Assembly (NCBI RefSeq): GCF_900188115.1
Contig: NZ_FZNW01000004.1
Location: 62,001-126,000 of the forward strand
Direction: 5' to 3'
DNA from: Haloechinothrix alba
GTDB lineage: Bacteria > Actinomycetota > Actinomycetes > Mycobacteriales > Pseudonocardiaceae
Length of the DNA stretch: 64,000 bases
This document shows, in pieces, positions 17,465 through 27,194 of this stretch. The position numbers were made by a program, and so were the translations under genes. The notes below the pieces were generated by a model. That model worked only from the letters and a program-made list of their open reading frames with translations. It searched no databases and was not told the DNA's origin. Numbering within the stretch: the stretch's first letter is position 1; each line of letters begins with the position of its first letter.

Positions 17465-20017
17465 ATGGCTGATTCCACACCTCACCCCACGTCCGACTCC
17501 GCGCCGACGACGTCCGCGTTGCGCCGTGCCTTGCGGCGCGCAGAGGACGGTGTGCCGCTGGATGTGTCCGAAGCGGCGACGTTGCTGCACGCGCGGGGCG
17601 ACGACCTGGAGCGCCTGCTGGGCGCGGCCTCGCGGGTGCGTGCGGCACACACGACGGACCAGGGACGCAGCGGTGTGGTGACGTACAGCCGCAAGGTGTT
17701 CGTCCCCCTCACCCACCTCTGCAGGGACCGGTGTCACTACTGCACGTTCGTCTCCGTCCCGGGCAAGCTGGACCAGCTCTTCATGGAGCGCGACGAGGTC
17801 GTGGAGATCGCGAGGGCCGGAGCCGAAGCGGGCTGCAGGGAAGCGCTGTTCACCCTGGGGGACCGTCCGGAGGATCGCTGGCCGCAGGCGCGGGAGTGGC
17901 TCGCCGCGCGAGGGTACGACTCCACGCTGGACTACGTGCGCGCGTGCGCGATCGCGGTACTCGAGGAGACCGGCCTGCTGCCACACCTGAATCCGGGGGT
18001 GATGAGCTGGGAGGAGCTGCAGCGGCTGAAGCCGGTATCACCGAGCATGGGCATGATGCTGGAGACCACGGCCGAGCGGCTGTGGTCCCAGAAGGGGCAA
18101 CCGCACTACGCAAGCCCGGACAAGGAGCCAGCCGTCCGGTTGCGGGTACTCGACGACGCCGGGCGGGTCGGCGTGCCGTTCACCACCGGCATCCTGGTCG
18201 GGATCGGGGAGACCCACACCGAGAGGGCCGAGTCGCTGCTGGCGATCCGGCAGCGCGCTCGGCAGTACCGCCATATCCAGGAAGTCATCGTGCAGAACTT
18301 CCGCGCCAAGCCGGATACCGCGATGCGCTCGGAGCCGGATACGGACCTGGAGGAGCTGGCAGCCACCGTGGCGGTGGCGCGGCTGTTGATGCCGCCCGGG
18401 GTCAGTATCCAGGCCCCGCCCAACCTGGCCGGGCAGGAGCATGCCCTGCTGCTGCGTGCCGGCATCGACGACTGGGGCGGTGTCTCTCCGGTGACCCCGG
18501 ACCACGTCAACCCGGAGAGCCCGTGGCCGCGGATCGAGGAGCTGGCCGGGTGGACGGCCGATGCCGGTTTCGAGCTGCGTGAGCGGCTGACCGCCTATCC
18601 CCGGTACGTCAACGCGGCCGAGAAGTGGATCGACATCCGGCTGCACGAGCACGTCCGCGCGCTCGCAGCCGATGACGGGCTCGCTGCCGGCGACTCGGTT
18701 GTCGAGGGCAGGCCGTGGCAGGAGCCGGACGGTGGGCTCGAGACGACGGGCCGGGCCGACCTGCACACCGCGATCGACACCGAGGGCAGGACAGGGGACC
18801 GCCGCGGCGACTTCGACAGCGTGTACGGCGACTGGGAGATGCTGCGCGAGGCGGTGCGCGATCGCGGCGCCCCGGAACGCATCGACTCCGATGCTCGCGA
18901 CGGCCTCGATCTCGCCCGCCGAGACCCTGCCGCGTTGCTCGACCCCGCGCACGCCGACGCGGCGTTGGCGCTGTTGACCGCGGACGGCCCTGCGTTGGAA
19001 TCGCTGGCCGAGCTCGCCGACGAGTTGCGCGCCGATGTGGCAGGCGACGACGTCACCTACGTGGTCAACCGCAACATCAACTTCTCCAACGTGTGCTATG
19101 TCGGGTGCCGGTTCTGCGCTTTCGCGCAGCGTGAGCGGGACGCCGACGCGTTCCGGCTGTCGGCGGAGGACGTGGCCGACCGGGCGGCCGAGGCAGCCGC
19201 CGCCGGGGCGACTGAGGTGTGCATGCAGGGCGGGATCGACCCGAAGCTGCCTGTCACGTACTACGCAGAGATCGTGCGGGCGATCAAGGCACGGGTGCCG
19301 GGGATACACGTGCACGCGTTCTCCCCGATGGAGGTGGTCTCGGCTGCTTCCAAGGCCGGGGTCAGCGTGGCCGAGTGGTTGACCGAGTTGCGCGATGCCG
19401 GTCTCGACTCCGTGCCGGGCACGGCGGCGGAGATCCTCGATGACGACGTGCGGTGGGTCCTGACCAAGGGCAAGCTACCTGCCGCCACCTGGGTCGACGT
19501 GATCAGCACCGCGCACCGGCTTGGGCTGCCGTCGAGCAGCACGATGATGTACGGGCACGTGGACCGGCCGGATCACTGGGTCGGGCACCTGCGCACGCTG
19601 GCCGGTGTGGCAGACAGGGCAGCCGAACACGGCACCGCGGGCTTCACGGAGTTCGTCGCTCTGCCGTTCGTGCACCACAACGCGCCGATCTACCTGGCAG
19701 GCGTGGCAAGACCGGGCCCGACGGTGCGGGACAACCGCGCGGTGCATGCCTTTGCGCGCCTGGCGCTGCACGGCCGGATCGCCAACGTGCAGTGCTCCTG
19801 GGTCAAGCTCGGCGAGCAGGGCACCGCGCAGGTGCTGCGCGGCGGGGCCAACGACGTCGGTGGGACTCTGATGGAGGAGACCATCTCCCGGATGGCAGGT
19901 TCCGAGCACGGCTCGGCCCGCACGATCGCCGAGCTGGAGAACCTCGCCGCGCTCGCGGGACGGCCCGCCCGCGAGCGTACGACGACGTACGGTGCGGTTT
20001 CCGCGCCCGCGAGCTGA
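17465..20017 (+). CDS. fbiC: FO synthase, fused CofG-CofH
   Basis: About 850 residues. FbiC makes the F420 chromophore FO from tyrosine and the pyrimidine intermediate 5-amino-6-ribitylamino-uracil. The two radical-SAM halves each have a CxxxCxxC cluster: CRDRCHYC at residues 86-93 (CofG part) and CYVGCRFC at 544-551 (CofH part). One continuous frame joins them, as in other actinobacteria, whereas archaea have two genes. ATG 17465 has no clear ribosome binding site; GTG 17444 seven codons upstream is an alternative. It stands alone, with the phosphate genes following after 412 bp. Confidence 0.97.
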   Translation: MADSTPHPTSDSAPTTSALRRALRRAEDGVPLDVSEAATLLHARGDDLERLLGAASRVRAAHTTDQGRSGVVTYSRKVFVPLTHLCRDRCHYCTFVSVPGKLDQLFMERDEVVEIARAGAEAGCREALFTLGDRPEDRWPQAREWLAARGYDSTLDYVRACAIAVLEETGLLPHLNPGVMSWEELQRLKPVSPSMGMMLETTAERLWSQKGQPHYASPDKEPAVRLRVLDDAGRVGVPFTTGILVGIGETHTERAESLLAIRQRARQYRHIQEVIVQNFRAKPDTAMRSEPDTDLEELAATVAVARLLMPPGVSIQAPPNLAGQEHALLLRAGIDDWGGVSPVTPDHVNPESPWPRIEELAGWTADAGFELRERLTAYPRYVNAAEKWIDIRLHEHVRALAADDGLAAGDSVVEGRPWQEPDGGLETTGRADLHTAIDTEGRTGDRRGDFDSVYGDWEMLREAVRDRGAPERIDSDARDGLDLARRDPAALLDPAHADAALALLTADGPALESLAELADELRADVAGDDVTYVVNRNINFSNVCYVGCRFCAFAQRERDADAFRLSAEDVADRAAEAAAAGATEVCMQGGIDPKLPVTYYAEIVRAIKARVPGIHVHAFSPMEVVSAASKAGVSVAEWLTELRDAGLDSVPGTAAEILDDDVRWVLTKGKLPAATWVDVISTAHRLGLPSSSTMMYGHVDRPDHWVGHLRTLAGVADRAAEHGTAGFTEFVALPFVHHNAPIYLAGVARPGPTVRDNRAVHAFARLALHGRIANVQCSWVKLGEQGTAQVLRGGANDVGGTLMEETISRMAGSEHGSARTIAELENLAALAGRPARERTTTYGAVSAPAS

Positions 20018-20429
20018 TCAGGATCGAGCTGAACCGGACGCTGCACCGGAGCCCGGTGCGTGGCCTCGTCCCCAACCGGCGTTCACCACGCCTTCGCCTG
20101 CGTACCCGCGCCGGGCTCGGGCAGTGACCGGGTCGTGCGACTGACATCACACTCACGCGTGAGCACCCGGTGATGCCGCTCGCGGAACGTGATGCTACAG
20201 CGTACCTGCGGTCGACCCGGCGCGCAGTGTACTGTCGGCTGTCTCATACCGCAGCTCGACACTTCGTTGTTTCACTGTGACGTCCCCCTGAGGGTGAACC
20301 ATCGCCCCTTGCTGTTCCCTTTCGGTTCACCTGCAGTGCCCTTTCGTGTCACGTCGCCCTCCTAGCGTTCGACCTGTCCGCGTTATCGCGCGGAGGGAAT
20401 CGAGCACAATACCCCGAAAGAGGTCGATC
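20018..20429. other. Intergenic region between fbiC and pstS
   Basis: No ORF. It contains the 12-bp palindrome CTCACGCGTGAG near 20151 and, from 20314, the PHO box. A single inverted GGTTCACCC-type heptamer lies at 20292-20300. The pstS promoter is expected to overlap or follow the PHO box. Confidence 0.7.
20314..20353 (+). promoter_or_regulatory. PHO box: four 11-bp direct repeats
   Basis: Heptamers GTTCCCT (20314), GTTCACC (20325), GTGCCCT (20336) and TGTCACG (20347) recur at an exact 11-bp period. The second matches the GTTCACC core described for PhoP binding in Streptomyces. It lies about 75 bp before the pstS start, where PhoP would activate transcription under phosphate limitation. Confidence 0.75.
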
Positions 20430-21512
20430 GTGAATCGCACCAGCCTTGGCCGCTTCGTTGCGTTACCGACAGCCGGCGCCCTCGTACTCGGAGTCGCGGC
20501 ATGCGGTGCCGCCAACGAAGGTTCCGCGGAGGAGAGCGAGCTCGCCGGAACGATCTCCGGCGCGGGCGCCAGCTCGCAGCAGGCCGCACAGCAGGCATGG
20601 ACGGCGGGCTTCCAGGACCAGTATCCGGACGTCACGGTGAACTACGACCCGATCGGCTCCGGAGGGGGCCGGGAGCAGTTCGTCAGCGGCGGGTCCGACT
20701 TCGGAGGCACGGACGCGTACCTCGATGATGACGAGCTCGCCGCCGCGCAGGATCGGTGTGCCGACTTCATCGAGGTCCCGCTCTACATATCGCCGGTGGC
20801 GATCGTGTTCAATCTGGACGGTGTCGACGAGCTGAACCTGTCACCGCGGACCATCGCCGGCATCTTCAACCAGGACATCACCGAGTGGGACGATCCGGCG
20901 ATCGCCGAGGACAATCCGGACGCCGAGCTCCCGTCCTTGCCCATCAGCCCGGTGAACCGTTCGGACGAGTCCGGCACCACCGAGAACTTCCTGGAGTACT
21001 TGACCGCAGCCGCAGGCGACGCGTGGCCGCACGAGCCGAGTGGTGACTGGCCCGTCGGTGGCGGCGAGGCAGCGCAGGGGACGTCGGGTGTGGTCGAGGC
21101 GGTACGCAACGGCGACGGCACCATCGGCTACGCCGACGCAAGCCAGGCGGGCGATCTGTCTACTGTGGCCGTGGGAGTCGGCGACGAGTTCGTGAACTAC
21201 TCGCCGGAGGCCGCGTCCACCGTCCTGGACGTCTCCGAGCGGGTCGAAGGCAGGGGCGAGAACAGCTTCGCCTATGAACTGGCGAGGGACACCACGGAGG
21301 AAGGCACGTACCCGATCGTGCTCGTCTCCTACGGGCTCGCCTGCACCGAGTACGACGACGACCAGGTCGGTGAGCTGGTCCGGGAGTACTTCACCTTCAT
21401 GGCCAGTGAAGAGGGGCAGCAGCAGGCGGCCGAGAACGCAGGCTCCGCGCCGATCTCCGACGAGCTCCGCGAACAGATCACGCCGGCGATCGAGGCCATC
21501 GGCGCGACCTGA
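20430..21512 (+). CDS. pstS: Phosphate ABC transporter substrate-binding lipoprotein
   Basis: 360 residues. A signal peptide ends in a lipobox (LGVAAC). The mature protein shows the PstS fold: ISGAGASSQQAAQQAWTAGF, YDPIGSGGGREQFVSGGSDFGG (phosphate loop), PLYISPVAIVFNLDGVDELN and PVNRSDESGTTENFLEYL. PstS captures phosphate outside the cell and passes it to PstCA. GTG 20430 has AGAGGT a few nt upstream and gives a standard signal peptide. A 17-bp hairpin follows the stop, before pstC. Confidence 0.97.
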   Translation: MNRTSLGRFVALPTAGALVLGVAACGAANEGSAEESELAGTISGAGASSQQAAQQAWTAGFQDQYPDVTVNYDPIGSGGGREQFVSGGSDFGGTDAYLDDDELAAAQDRCADFIEVPLYISPVAIVFNLDGVDELNLSPRTIAGIFNQDITEWDDPAIAEDNPDAELPSLPISPVNRSDESGTTENFLEYLTAAAGDAWPHEPSGDWPVGGGEAAQGTSGVVEAVRNGDGTIGYADASQAGDLSTVAVGVGDEFVNYSPEAASTVLDVSERVEGRGENSFAYELARDTTEEGTYPIVLVSYGLACTEYDDDQVGELVREYFTFMASEEGQQQAAENAGSAPISDELREQITPAIEAIGAT

Positions 21513-21526
21513 ACGCACAGCGACCG

Positions 21527-21565
21527 GTCATCCGGGTAGCCGTACCCGACGGCTGCCCGGATGAC
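21527..21565 (+). terminator. Attenuator-like hairpin between pstS and pstC
   Basis: Arms 21527-21543 and 21549-21565 pair over 17 bp with a single G-U and a 5-nt loop (ACCCG). There is no T-tract. The position, 15 nt after the pstS stop, suggests partial termination or 3'-end protection, so that pstS mRNA exceeds pstCAB mRNA. Confidence 0.7.
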
Positions 21566-21666
21566 GTCCTGTGCCTGCCCGGAGGCCCTGTACGGGATCA
21601 CCCCGGGCCACCGGGTGACCCGGCGTTGGCCGGCTACCACGACACCAGGGAAAGGGATACCAGGCT

Positions 21667-22611
21667 GTGCCTTTGAGCGAAACACCCAGCGCGGTCGCTC
21701 GCCCCCGACTGCGCGCAGGCGACCGGGTCTTCGCCGGACTGTCGACCGGCGCCGGTCTGCTGATCCTCTTCGTGCTCGCGGGCGTGGCCGCCTTCCTCCT
21801 GGTTGAGGCCTGGCCTGCGCTGACCGCTCCACCGGAGGAGGTACCCGGTGGGCGTGGCGTGGCGTTGTACGTATGGCCGTTGCTGTTCGGCACCGCGCTC
21901 TCGGCCGTCTTCGCCCTGCTGATCGCCGCCCCGCTCGCGGTCACGATCGCGCTGTTCGTCACGTACTACGCGCCGCGCGCCCTTGCCCAGGGGCTCGGTT
22001 ACCTCATCGACCTGTTGGCGGCGGTGCCGAGCATCATCTACGGGCTCTGGGGCTTCACGGTGCTCGCCCCGGCGACCGTGGGACCGAGCGGGTGGCTGGC
22101 CGACAATCTCGGGTTCATCCCGCTGTTCGCCGGTCCGGTCTCGGCGACCGGGCGAACCATGCTCGTCGCGATCCTGGTGCTCGCTGTGATGATCCTGCCG
22201 ATCATCACAGCGGTCGTGCGCGAGGCGTTCCGTCAGGTTCCGCGGCTGCACGAGGAAGCGGCGCGCGCACTCGGCGCGACACAGTGGGAGATGCTGCGGA
22301 TGGCGGTGCTGCCGTTCGGCCGTTCCGCGATCATCGGTGCGTCGATGCTGGGGTTGGGGCGCGCGCTCGGCGAGACGATGGCGGTGACGATCGTGCTCTC
22401 GGTTTCGGGAGGTGTGACGGTCAACCTGATCAGCTCGGGTAACCCGTCCACCATCGCCGCCGACATCGCGCTGCAGTTTCCCGAGTCGACCGGCCTGGCC
22501 GTCAACACGCTCATCGCCTCGGGGCTCGTACTCTTCGCCGTGACCTTCGCCGTCAACATGGCCGCCCGCACGGTGATCAACCGCCGTAGCGAGTTCTCGG
22601 GAGCGAACTGA
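21667..22611 (+). CDS. pstC: Phosphate ABC transporter permease PstC
   Basis: 314 residues with about six membrane helices. The inner-membrane permease motif of ABC importers (EEAARALGATQWEMLRMAVLP) is near residue 200. DRVFAGLSTGAGLLILFVLA opens the first helix as in PstC. Together with PstA it forms the phosphate channel. It overlaps the ATG of pstA by one base. The GTG at 21667 has only a poorly spaced purine-rich site (GGGAAAGGG) upstream. Confidence 0.95.
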   Translation: MPLSETPSAVARPRLRAGDRVFAGLSTGAGLLILFVLAGVAAFLLVEAWPALTAPPEEVPGGRGVALYVWPLLFGTALSAVFALLIAAPLAVTIALFVTYYAPRALAQGLGYLIDLLAAVPSIIYGLWGFTVLAPATVGPSGWLADNLGFIPLFAGPVSATGRTMLVAILVLAVMILPIITAVVREAFRQVPRLHEEAARALGATQWEMLRMAVLPFGRSAIIGASMLGLGRALGETMAVTIVLSVSGGVTVNLISSGNPSTIAADIALQFPESTGLAVNTLIASGLVLFAVTFAVNMAARTVINRRSEFSGAN

Positions 22612-23687
22612 TGAGCGTGCCCACCAGGACAGAACGAGAGTCGGACCTCACGCTCACCGAAGCGGCGCCGGTACGCAGGACGCTGCCGCCCTGGGCCCCG
22701 TACGCCGCGCTGGCCGTCGCGATCGCCGTCGGCGGCACCGTCACACTCGCCGGTGTGAGCGCGGGCCTCGGCGCCGTGCTGACCGTGGTGCTCTACGTGG
22801 CCTGCGTCGTGACGGTCTCGCGGCTGGTCGAAGGCCCGCGCAAGGCGAAGGACCGCGCGGTGACCACGGTCGTCACGTCCGCCTTCCTGCTCGCGCTCGC
22901 TCCGTTGATCTCCGTGCTGGCTACGGTGATCAGCAGGGGCACGGCGCGAATGGACGTGGAGTTCTTCACCTTCTCGATGCGTGGCGTCGTCGGCGAGGGC
23001 GGTGGTGTCTACCACGCGATCACCGGCACTCTGATGATCACCGGCCTCGCGACGCTGATCTCGGTGCCCGTCGGCATGCTGTGTGGCGTCTACCTGGTCG
23101 AGTACGCCAAGGGAAGGCTTGCCACGGTCATCACGTTCTTCGTGGATGTCATGACCGGTATCCCGTCGATCGTGGCCGGGCTGTTCGCGTACGCGCTGTT
23201 CGCGCTCATCCTCGGTCCCGGAGTTCGCATGGGGCTCATGGGTGCGGTCGCGCTGAGCGTGCTGATGATCCCTGTGGTCGTGCGCTCCACGGAGGAGATG
23301 CTCAAGCTCGTGCCCAACGAGCTGCGTGAGGCGGCTTATGCGCTCGCCGTGCCGAAGTGGCGGATGATCCTGAAAGTGGTGATCCCCACGGCACTCGCAG
23401 GCATCGCCACCGGTGTCACGCTCGCCATCGCCAGAGTGATCGGTGAGACGGCGCCGTTGCTGGTGACGGTGGGGATCACGCAGAGCGTCAACCTCAACCC
23501 CTTCGACGGGCGTATGGCGACGCTACCGGTGTCGGCCTACTACCAGTACGTGAACCCGGGTGTGCCGCCGGATCCCTCTCTGGATCGCGCGTGGAGCGCC
23601 GCGCTGCTGTTGATCATCATCGTGATGGCGCTCAACCTCGTTGCCCGGCTCATCTCGCACCGGTTCGCCCCCAAGTCCGGAGGCTGA
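22611..23687 (+). CDS. pstA: Phosphate ABC transporter permease PstA
   Basis: 358 residues; the N-terminal 100 are a hydrophobic extension seen in actinobacterial Pst[21 protein letters not shown] and [20 protein letters not shown] are typical PstA segments, [19 protein letters not shown] follows, and the coupling motif is [21 protein letters not shown]. It is translationally coupled to pstC (TGATG) and followed after 80 bp by pstB. Confidence 0.95.
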   Translation: MSVPTRTERESDLTLTEAAPVRRTLPPWAPYAALAVAIAVGGTVTLAGVSAGLGAVLTVVLYVACVVTVSRLVEGPRKAKDRAVTTVVTSAFLLALAPLISVLATVISRGTARMDVEFFTFSMRGVVGEGGGVYHAITGTLMITGLATLISVPVGMLCGVYLVEYAKGRLATVITFFVDVMTGIPSIVAGLFAYALFALILGPGVRMGLMGAVALSVLMIPVVVRSTEEMLKLVPNELREAAYALAVPKWRMILKVVIPTALAGIATGVTLAIARVIGETAPLLVTVGITQSVNLNPFDGRMATLPVSAYYQYVNPGVPPDPSLDRAWSAALLLIIIVMALNLVARLISHRFAPKSGG

Positions 23688-23767
23688 GCCTCACGGTCCC
23701 ATCGCTGCGCCCCAGACCACGTCCACCGGAGACGGTGCGCAACCGACAAGTAGCTAAGGACCCCGCT

Positions 23768-24547
23768 GTGGCCAAACACATTCAGGTCAAAGACCTCGAC
23801 ATCTACTACGACGAGTTCCTCGCCGTGCAGGGCGTGTCCATGACGATCGAGCCCCGGTCGGTCACCGCGCTGATCGGGCCTTCGGGCTGTGGAAAGTCCA
23901 CGTTCCTTCGCTCGCTCAACCGGATGCACGAGCTCGTTCCCAAGGCCAGGGTCGAGGGACAGGTGGCGATCAACGGCAGGGACATCTACGGCAGCAACGT
24001 GGATCCGGTCGACGTCCGTAGCGAGATCGGCATGGTGTTCCAGCGTCCCAACCCGTTCCCGACCATGTCGATCTACGAGAATGTGGCAGCGGGGATCCGG
24101 CTGAACAATGTCCGGATGAAGCGTTCCGAGCTCGACGATCTCGTGGAGCGTTCGCTCCGCTCGGCGAACCTGTGGAACGAGGTCAAGGACCGGTTGCACA
24201 GGCCGGGCGGCGGCATCTCCGGCGGACAGCAGCAACGGCTGTGCATTGCACGGGCCATCGCTGTCGACCCGGCGGTGTTGCTGATGGACGAGCCGTGCTC
24301 GGCGCTGGATCCGATCTCGACCCAGGCGATCGAGGATCTGATCAACGATCTCAAACCCGACTACACCATCGTGATCGTCACCCATAACATGCAGCAGGCC
24401 GCGCGGGTGAGCGACACGACCGGGTTCTTCAACCTCGCCGACGTCGGTCAGCCGGGTCAGCTCATCGAGATGGACACCACCGCCAAGATCTTCTCGGCGC
24501 CGCGCGAGCAGGCTACGGAGGACTACATCACCGGCCGTTTCGGCTGA
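23768..24547 (+). CDS. pstB: Phosphate ABC transporter ATP-binding protein PstB
   Basis: 259 residues. Walker A is GPSGCGKST (residues 37-45), the signature is SGGQQQR, and Walker B with the D-loop is [12 protein letters not shown]. The H-loop follows as [15 protein letters not shown]. The first residues ([20 protein letters not shown]) and the [10 protein letters not shown] segment are specific to PstB. GTG 23768 fits the family start; the upstream part of the frame overlaps pstA and is not real. Confidence 0.97.
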   Translation: MAKHIQVKDLDIYYDEFLAVQGVSMTIEPRSVTALIGPSGCGKSTFLRSLNRMHELVPKARVEGQVAINGRDIYGSNVDPVDVRSEIGMVFQRPNPFPTMSIYENVAAGIRLNNVRMKRSELDDLVERSLRSANLWNEVKDRLHRPGGGISGGQQQRLCIARAIAVDPAVLLMDEPCSALDPISTQAIEDLINDLKPDYTIVIVTHNMQQAARVSDTTGFFNLADVGQPGQLIEMDTTAKIFSAPREQATEDYITGRFG

Positions 24548-24589
24548 TCGCCCCACCGGCGTGCGTGACGTGCCGCAGGAGACGTCCGG

Positions 24590-25264
24590 TCACGCGCCCG
24601 CGATCCAGTGGTAGCGGCGTTCGGGGCGTCCCGCCGTCCCGTACCGCAGCCGTACCTCGGCGCGGCGCGACTCCGCGAAGAACTCCAGGTACCGCCTGGC
24701 ACTCACCCGTGACACGCCGGTCGCTTCGGCGCACTCCGTCGCGGACAGGCCGTCCTCCGCGGCCAGCAGCGCGTCCCTGACCAGCTCGGCGGTCTGCGTG
24801 GTGAGGCCTTTCGGCATCCGGGGAGTCGCCGAGGACGTACCGAACACCCTGTCCACCGCTGCCTGATCCGCGTCGCTGATCTCGTGCAGCTTCTTGCGTT
24901 GCTCGGCGAACGAGGACAACCGCGCCTGCAGGGTAGCCGAGTCGAAGGGTTTGATGATGTAGTGCACCACCCCGCCGCGCAGGGCCGTGCGCACGGTCTC
25001 GGCGTCGCGTGCGGCGGTGATGACCAGGACGTCCACATCGGGCACGTCGCCGCTGCGCAGCCGGCGAAGGACGTCGAGCCCGCTCATGTCGGGAAGGTAG
25101 ATGTCGAGCAGCACGAGGTCCGGTCGCCTGTCCCGTACTGCGGTGAGCGCCTCGTGTCCCGTGCGTGCCTCACCGACGACGGTGAACCCCGGAATGCGCT
25201 CGACGATTCCTCTGTGCACTCTCGACACCATGAAGTCGTCGTCGACGACAAGGACGCTGATCAT
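24590..25264 (-). CDS. Response regulator, CitB/DctR-like
   Basis: 224 residues. The receiver domain has VDDDFMVSRVH acidic residues, the phospho-acceptor Asp in LVLLDIYLPDMSG and the conserved Lys in IIKPFD. The C-terminal helix-turn-helix is LSATECAEATGVSRVSARRYL, as in CitB/DcuR regulators of carboxylate uptake. Its ATG overlaps the stop of the sensor kinase by four bases. The divergent tricarboxylate transporter operon is the likely target. Confidence 0.93.
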   Translation of the reverse strand: MISVLVVDDDFMVSRVHRGIVERIPGFTVVGEARTGHEALTAVRDRRPDLVLLDIYLPDMSGLDVLRRLRSGDVPDVDVLVITAARDAETVRTALRGGVVHYIIKPFDSATLQARLSSFAEQRKKLHEISDADQAAVDRVFGTSSATPRMPKGLTTQTAELVRDALLAAEDGLSATECAEATGVSRVSARRYLEFFAESRRAEVRLRYGTAGRPERRYHWIAGA

Positions 25265-26955
25265 GTGACACTCCCGCGCTCCTCGGTGTTCTCCGCCGGT
25301 GCCCCGTACGGTAGGTACGCGATGAACTCGGCTCCGCCCCGCACCGCGGAGCTGTCCCGGACCTCGTCACCCGGCTCCGGCCCACCCTGCTGCCGGCCCG
25401 CCGCCGCCTGCATGCGCACCTCGCCGCCGCGGCGCGCGCAGATGAGCTGGATGATGGCGAGGCCGAGGCCGCGCTCGGTGGGGTCCCCGGATTCCTTCGT
25501 GGAGAAGCCGTGCTGGAAGATCTTCTCGCTGAGCTCGCTCGGCACTCCCGGCCCGGAGTCCCGCACACGCACCCACACACCGCCGTTCCCGTCGGTCAGT
25601 TCCACCTCGACGAAACGGTCGGTGCTGTCCGCGCGACCGGAGTGGACAGCGTCGAGTGCGTTGTCGACGAGGTTGCCGACGACGGTGACCAGATCGGCGG
25701 AGAGTTCCTCGCTCGTCGGTCCGAGCGCGGTGTGCTGCGAGACGGTCAGCTCGGCACCCTGCTCGGCTGCCCTGCTCGCCTTCGCGATGAGCAGGGCGGC
25801 AAGCGAGGGGTCGGCCACTCGCGCGGTGATGTCCGCGCTGAGCCGCGCCCGCGCACCGCCGATGCGGTTGACGTACTGGCTCACTTCGTCGTACTCGCCC
25901 AGCTCGACCAGCCCGGTGATGACGTGCAGCTGGTTGTTGAACTCGTGGGCCTGCGCGCGGAGGGCCTCGGTGGTGGTGCGGGTGACATCGAGCTCGTGCT
26001 TGAGCGCGACGAGGTCGGTCCGGTCACGCATGGTGGTGACCGTTCCGGCGTGCTTTCCGTCGGTGACCAGCGGCATCCTGTTGAGTGTCACCAGCCGGTC
26101 GCCCATGGGTACGACCTGGTCGCGCCCGCGAGCGGTGGTCGTGAGGACCTCGTACAGGCCGGGGTCGAGGGCGAGCTCGTCGAGACGGCGGTGCGCGCAG
26201 TCCTGCGGTAGCTGGAGCAGCTCCGTAGCGGTGTCGTTGACCAGGGTGATCCGGTTGTCGGTGTCCAGGGCGAGTACGCCTTCCTTGATGCCGTGCAGGA
26301 TGGCCTCGCGATGCTCGGCGAGCCGGGCGATCTCGGTGGGTTCCAGGCCCAGCGTCTGCCGCTTGACCCGGCGTGCCAGCAGTACGGAGCCGGTGATCCC
26401 GACCGATCCCGCGATGCCCAGGTACACGAGCAGGTTCGGGGCGGCCGTGACCAGGCGCTGGGCCAGGTCCGGGTAGCGCCGCGCTGCCGCGACCATCCCG
26501 ATGACCTCGCCCTCGTCCCCGATGACCGGTACGTGCGCGAGCAGGTACTCCTCGCCGCCGATCGAGCCCATTCCGGTCCACGCGCGGCCCTCGAGCACCG
26601 GACTGTCCCCGATGTCGAGCTGCGTGTCGATATCGGCAGGGTCCGGGGAGGTCTGGATGCGCAGGTCCCTGCGCGTGATGATGAGCTTGTCGGCCCCGGA
26701 GAGGTTGCGCAGGCTCTCCGCCGTCGGCTGCAGTATGCCCTGGTTGCCCACGTCGCGTAGCCCGACGCGTACGGCCTCCCTCGTGGCTCCGGTCTCGGCG
26801 ATGGCGCGCATGCGCTGGCTCTCGGACTGCCGGAATCCGGCGTCGGCCTGCGCCAGGGACACCCCGGTGATCGCGATGAGCACGAGCACGATGATCGCGA
26901 GCTGGATGGCGAGGAACTGCCCGGCGAGGGTGAGCCTGGGGCGCACGTGCCACAC
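25261..26955 (-). CDS. Sensor histidine kinase, CitA/DcuS family
   Basis: 564 residues. There are two membrane segments (about 12-35 and 170-195) with an extracellular sensor domain between them. A cytoplasmic PAS domain covers roughly 210-310, then the phospho-acceptor His337 in QAHEFNNQLHVITGLVELGE, and an ATPase domain with NLVDNALDAV, DSGPGVP and GLGLAIIQ. The architecture matches kinases that sense citrate or other carboxylates. The gene is divergent from the tripartite transporter operon, which supports carboxylate sensing. The frame ends inside the regulator start, so the pair is co-translated. Confidence 0.93.
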   Translation of the reverse strand: MWHVRPRLTLAGQFLAIQLAIIVLVLIAITGVSLAQADAGFRQSESQRMRAIAETGATREAVRVGLRDVGNQGILQPTAESLRNLSGADKLIITRRDLRIQTSPDPADIDTQLDIGDSPVLEGRAWTGMGSIGGEEYLLAHVPVIGDEGEVIGMVAAARRYPDLAQRLVTAAPNLLVYLGIAGSVGITGSVLLARRVKRQTLGLEPTEIARLAEHREAILHGIKEGVLALDTDNRITLVNDTATELLQLPQDCAHRRLDELALDPGLYEVLTTTARGRDQVVPMGDRLVTLNRMPLVTDGKHAGTVTTMRDRTDLVALKHELDVTRTTTEALRAQAHEFNNQLHVITGLVELGEYDEVSQYVNRIGGARARLSADITARVADPSLAALLIAKASRAAEQGAELTVSQHTALGPTSEELSADLVTVVGNLVDNALDAVHSGRADSTDRFVEVELTDGNGGVWVRVRDSGPGVPSELSEKIFQHGFSTKESGDPTERGLGLAIIQLICARRGGEVRMQAAAGRQQGGPEPGDEVRDSSAVRGGAEFIAYLPYGAPAENTEERGSVT

Positions 26956-27140
26956 CTTTCGCGTCGTCGGCCGGACCGCGCGGGAGGCGGTCGTCCGGGT
27001 TCGGTCCAGGACCTCATCCTCCCTGGTGCGCGGGGTTCACGCACCCGAGCGCCCGGTGAACACAACGACCAGAACGGCCACTACCTTCACTGTCCTCGCA
27101 ACGCACACAAGGGTTACCGAGCCGGCAGGCCCGCTGGTTG

Positions 27141-27169
27141 CATGTGGAGCACTTCACAGCCATCACATG
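27141..27169. promoter_or_regulatory. Possible operator upstream of the tct operon
   Basis: CATGTG (27141-27146) and CACATG (27164-27169) are inverted half-sites 17 nt apart, just upstream of the ribosome binding site of the first gene. They could bind the divergent response regulator. Such short arms can arise by chance. Confidence 0.25.
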
Positions 27170-27194
27170 GCAACGAGAACTCAGGGAGGTCGAC

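Noticed and set aside
17465-20017. Separate cofG and cofH genes
   Set aside because: A single uninterrupted frame holds both radical-SAM clusters, so this is the fused fbiC.
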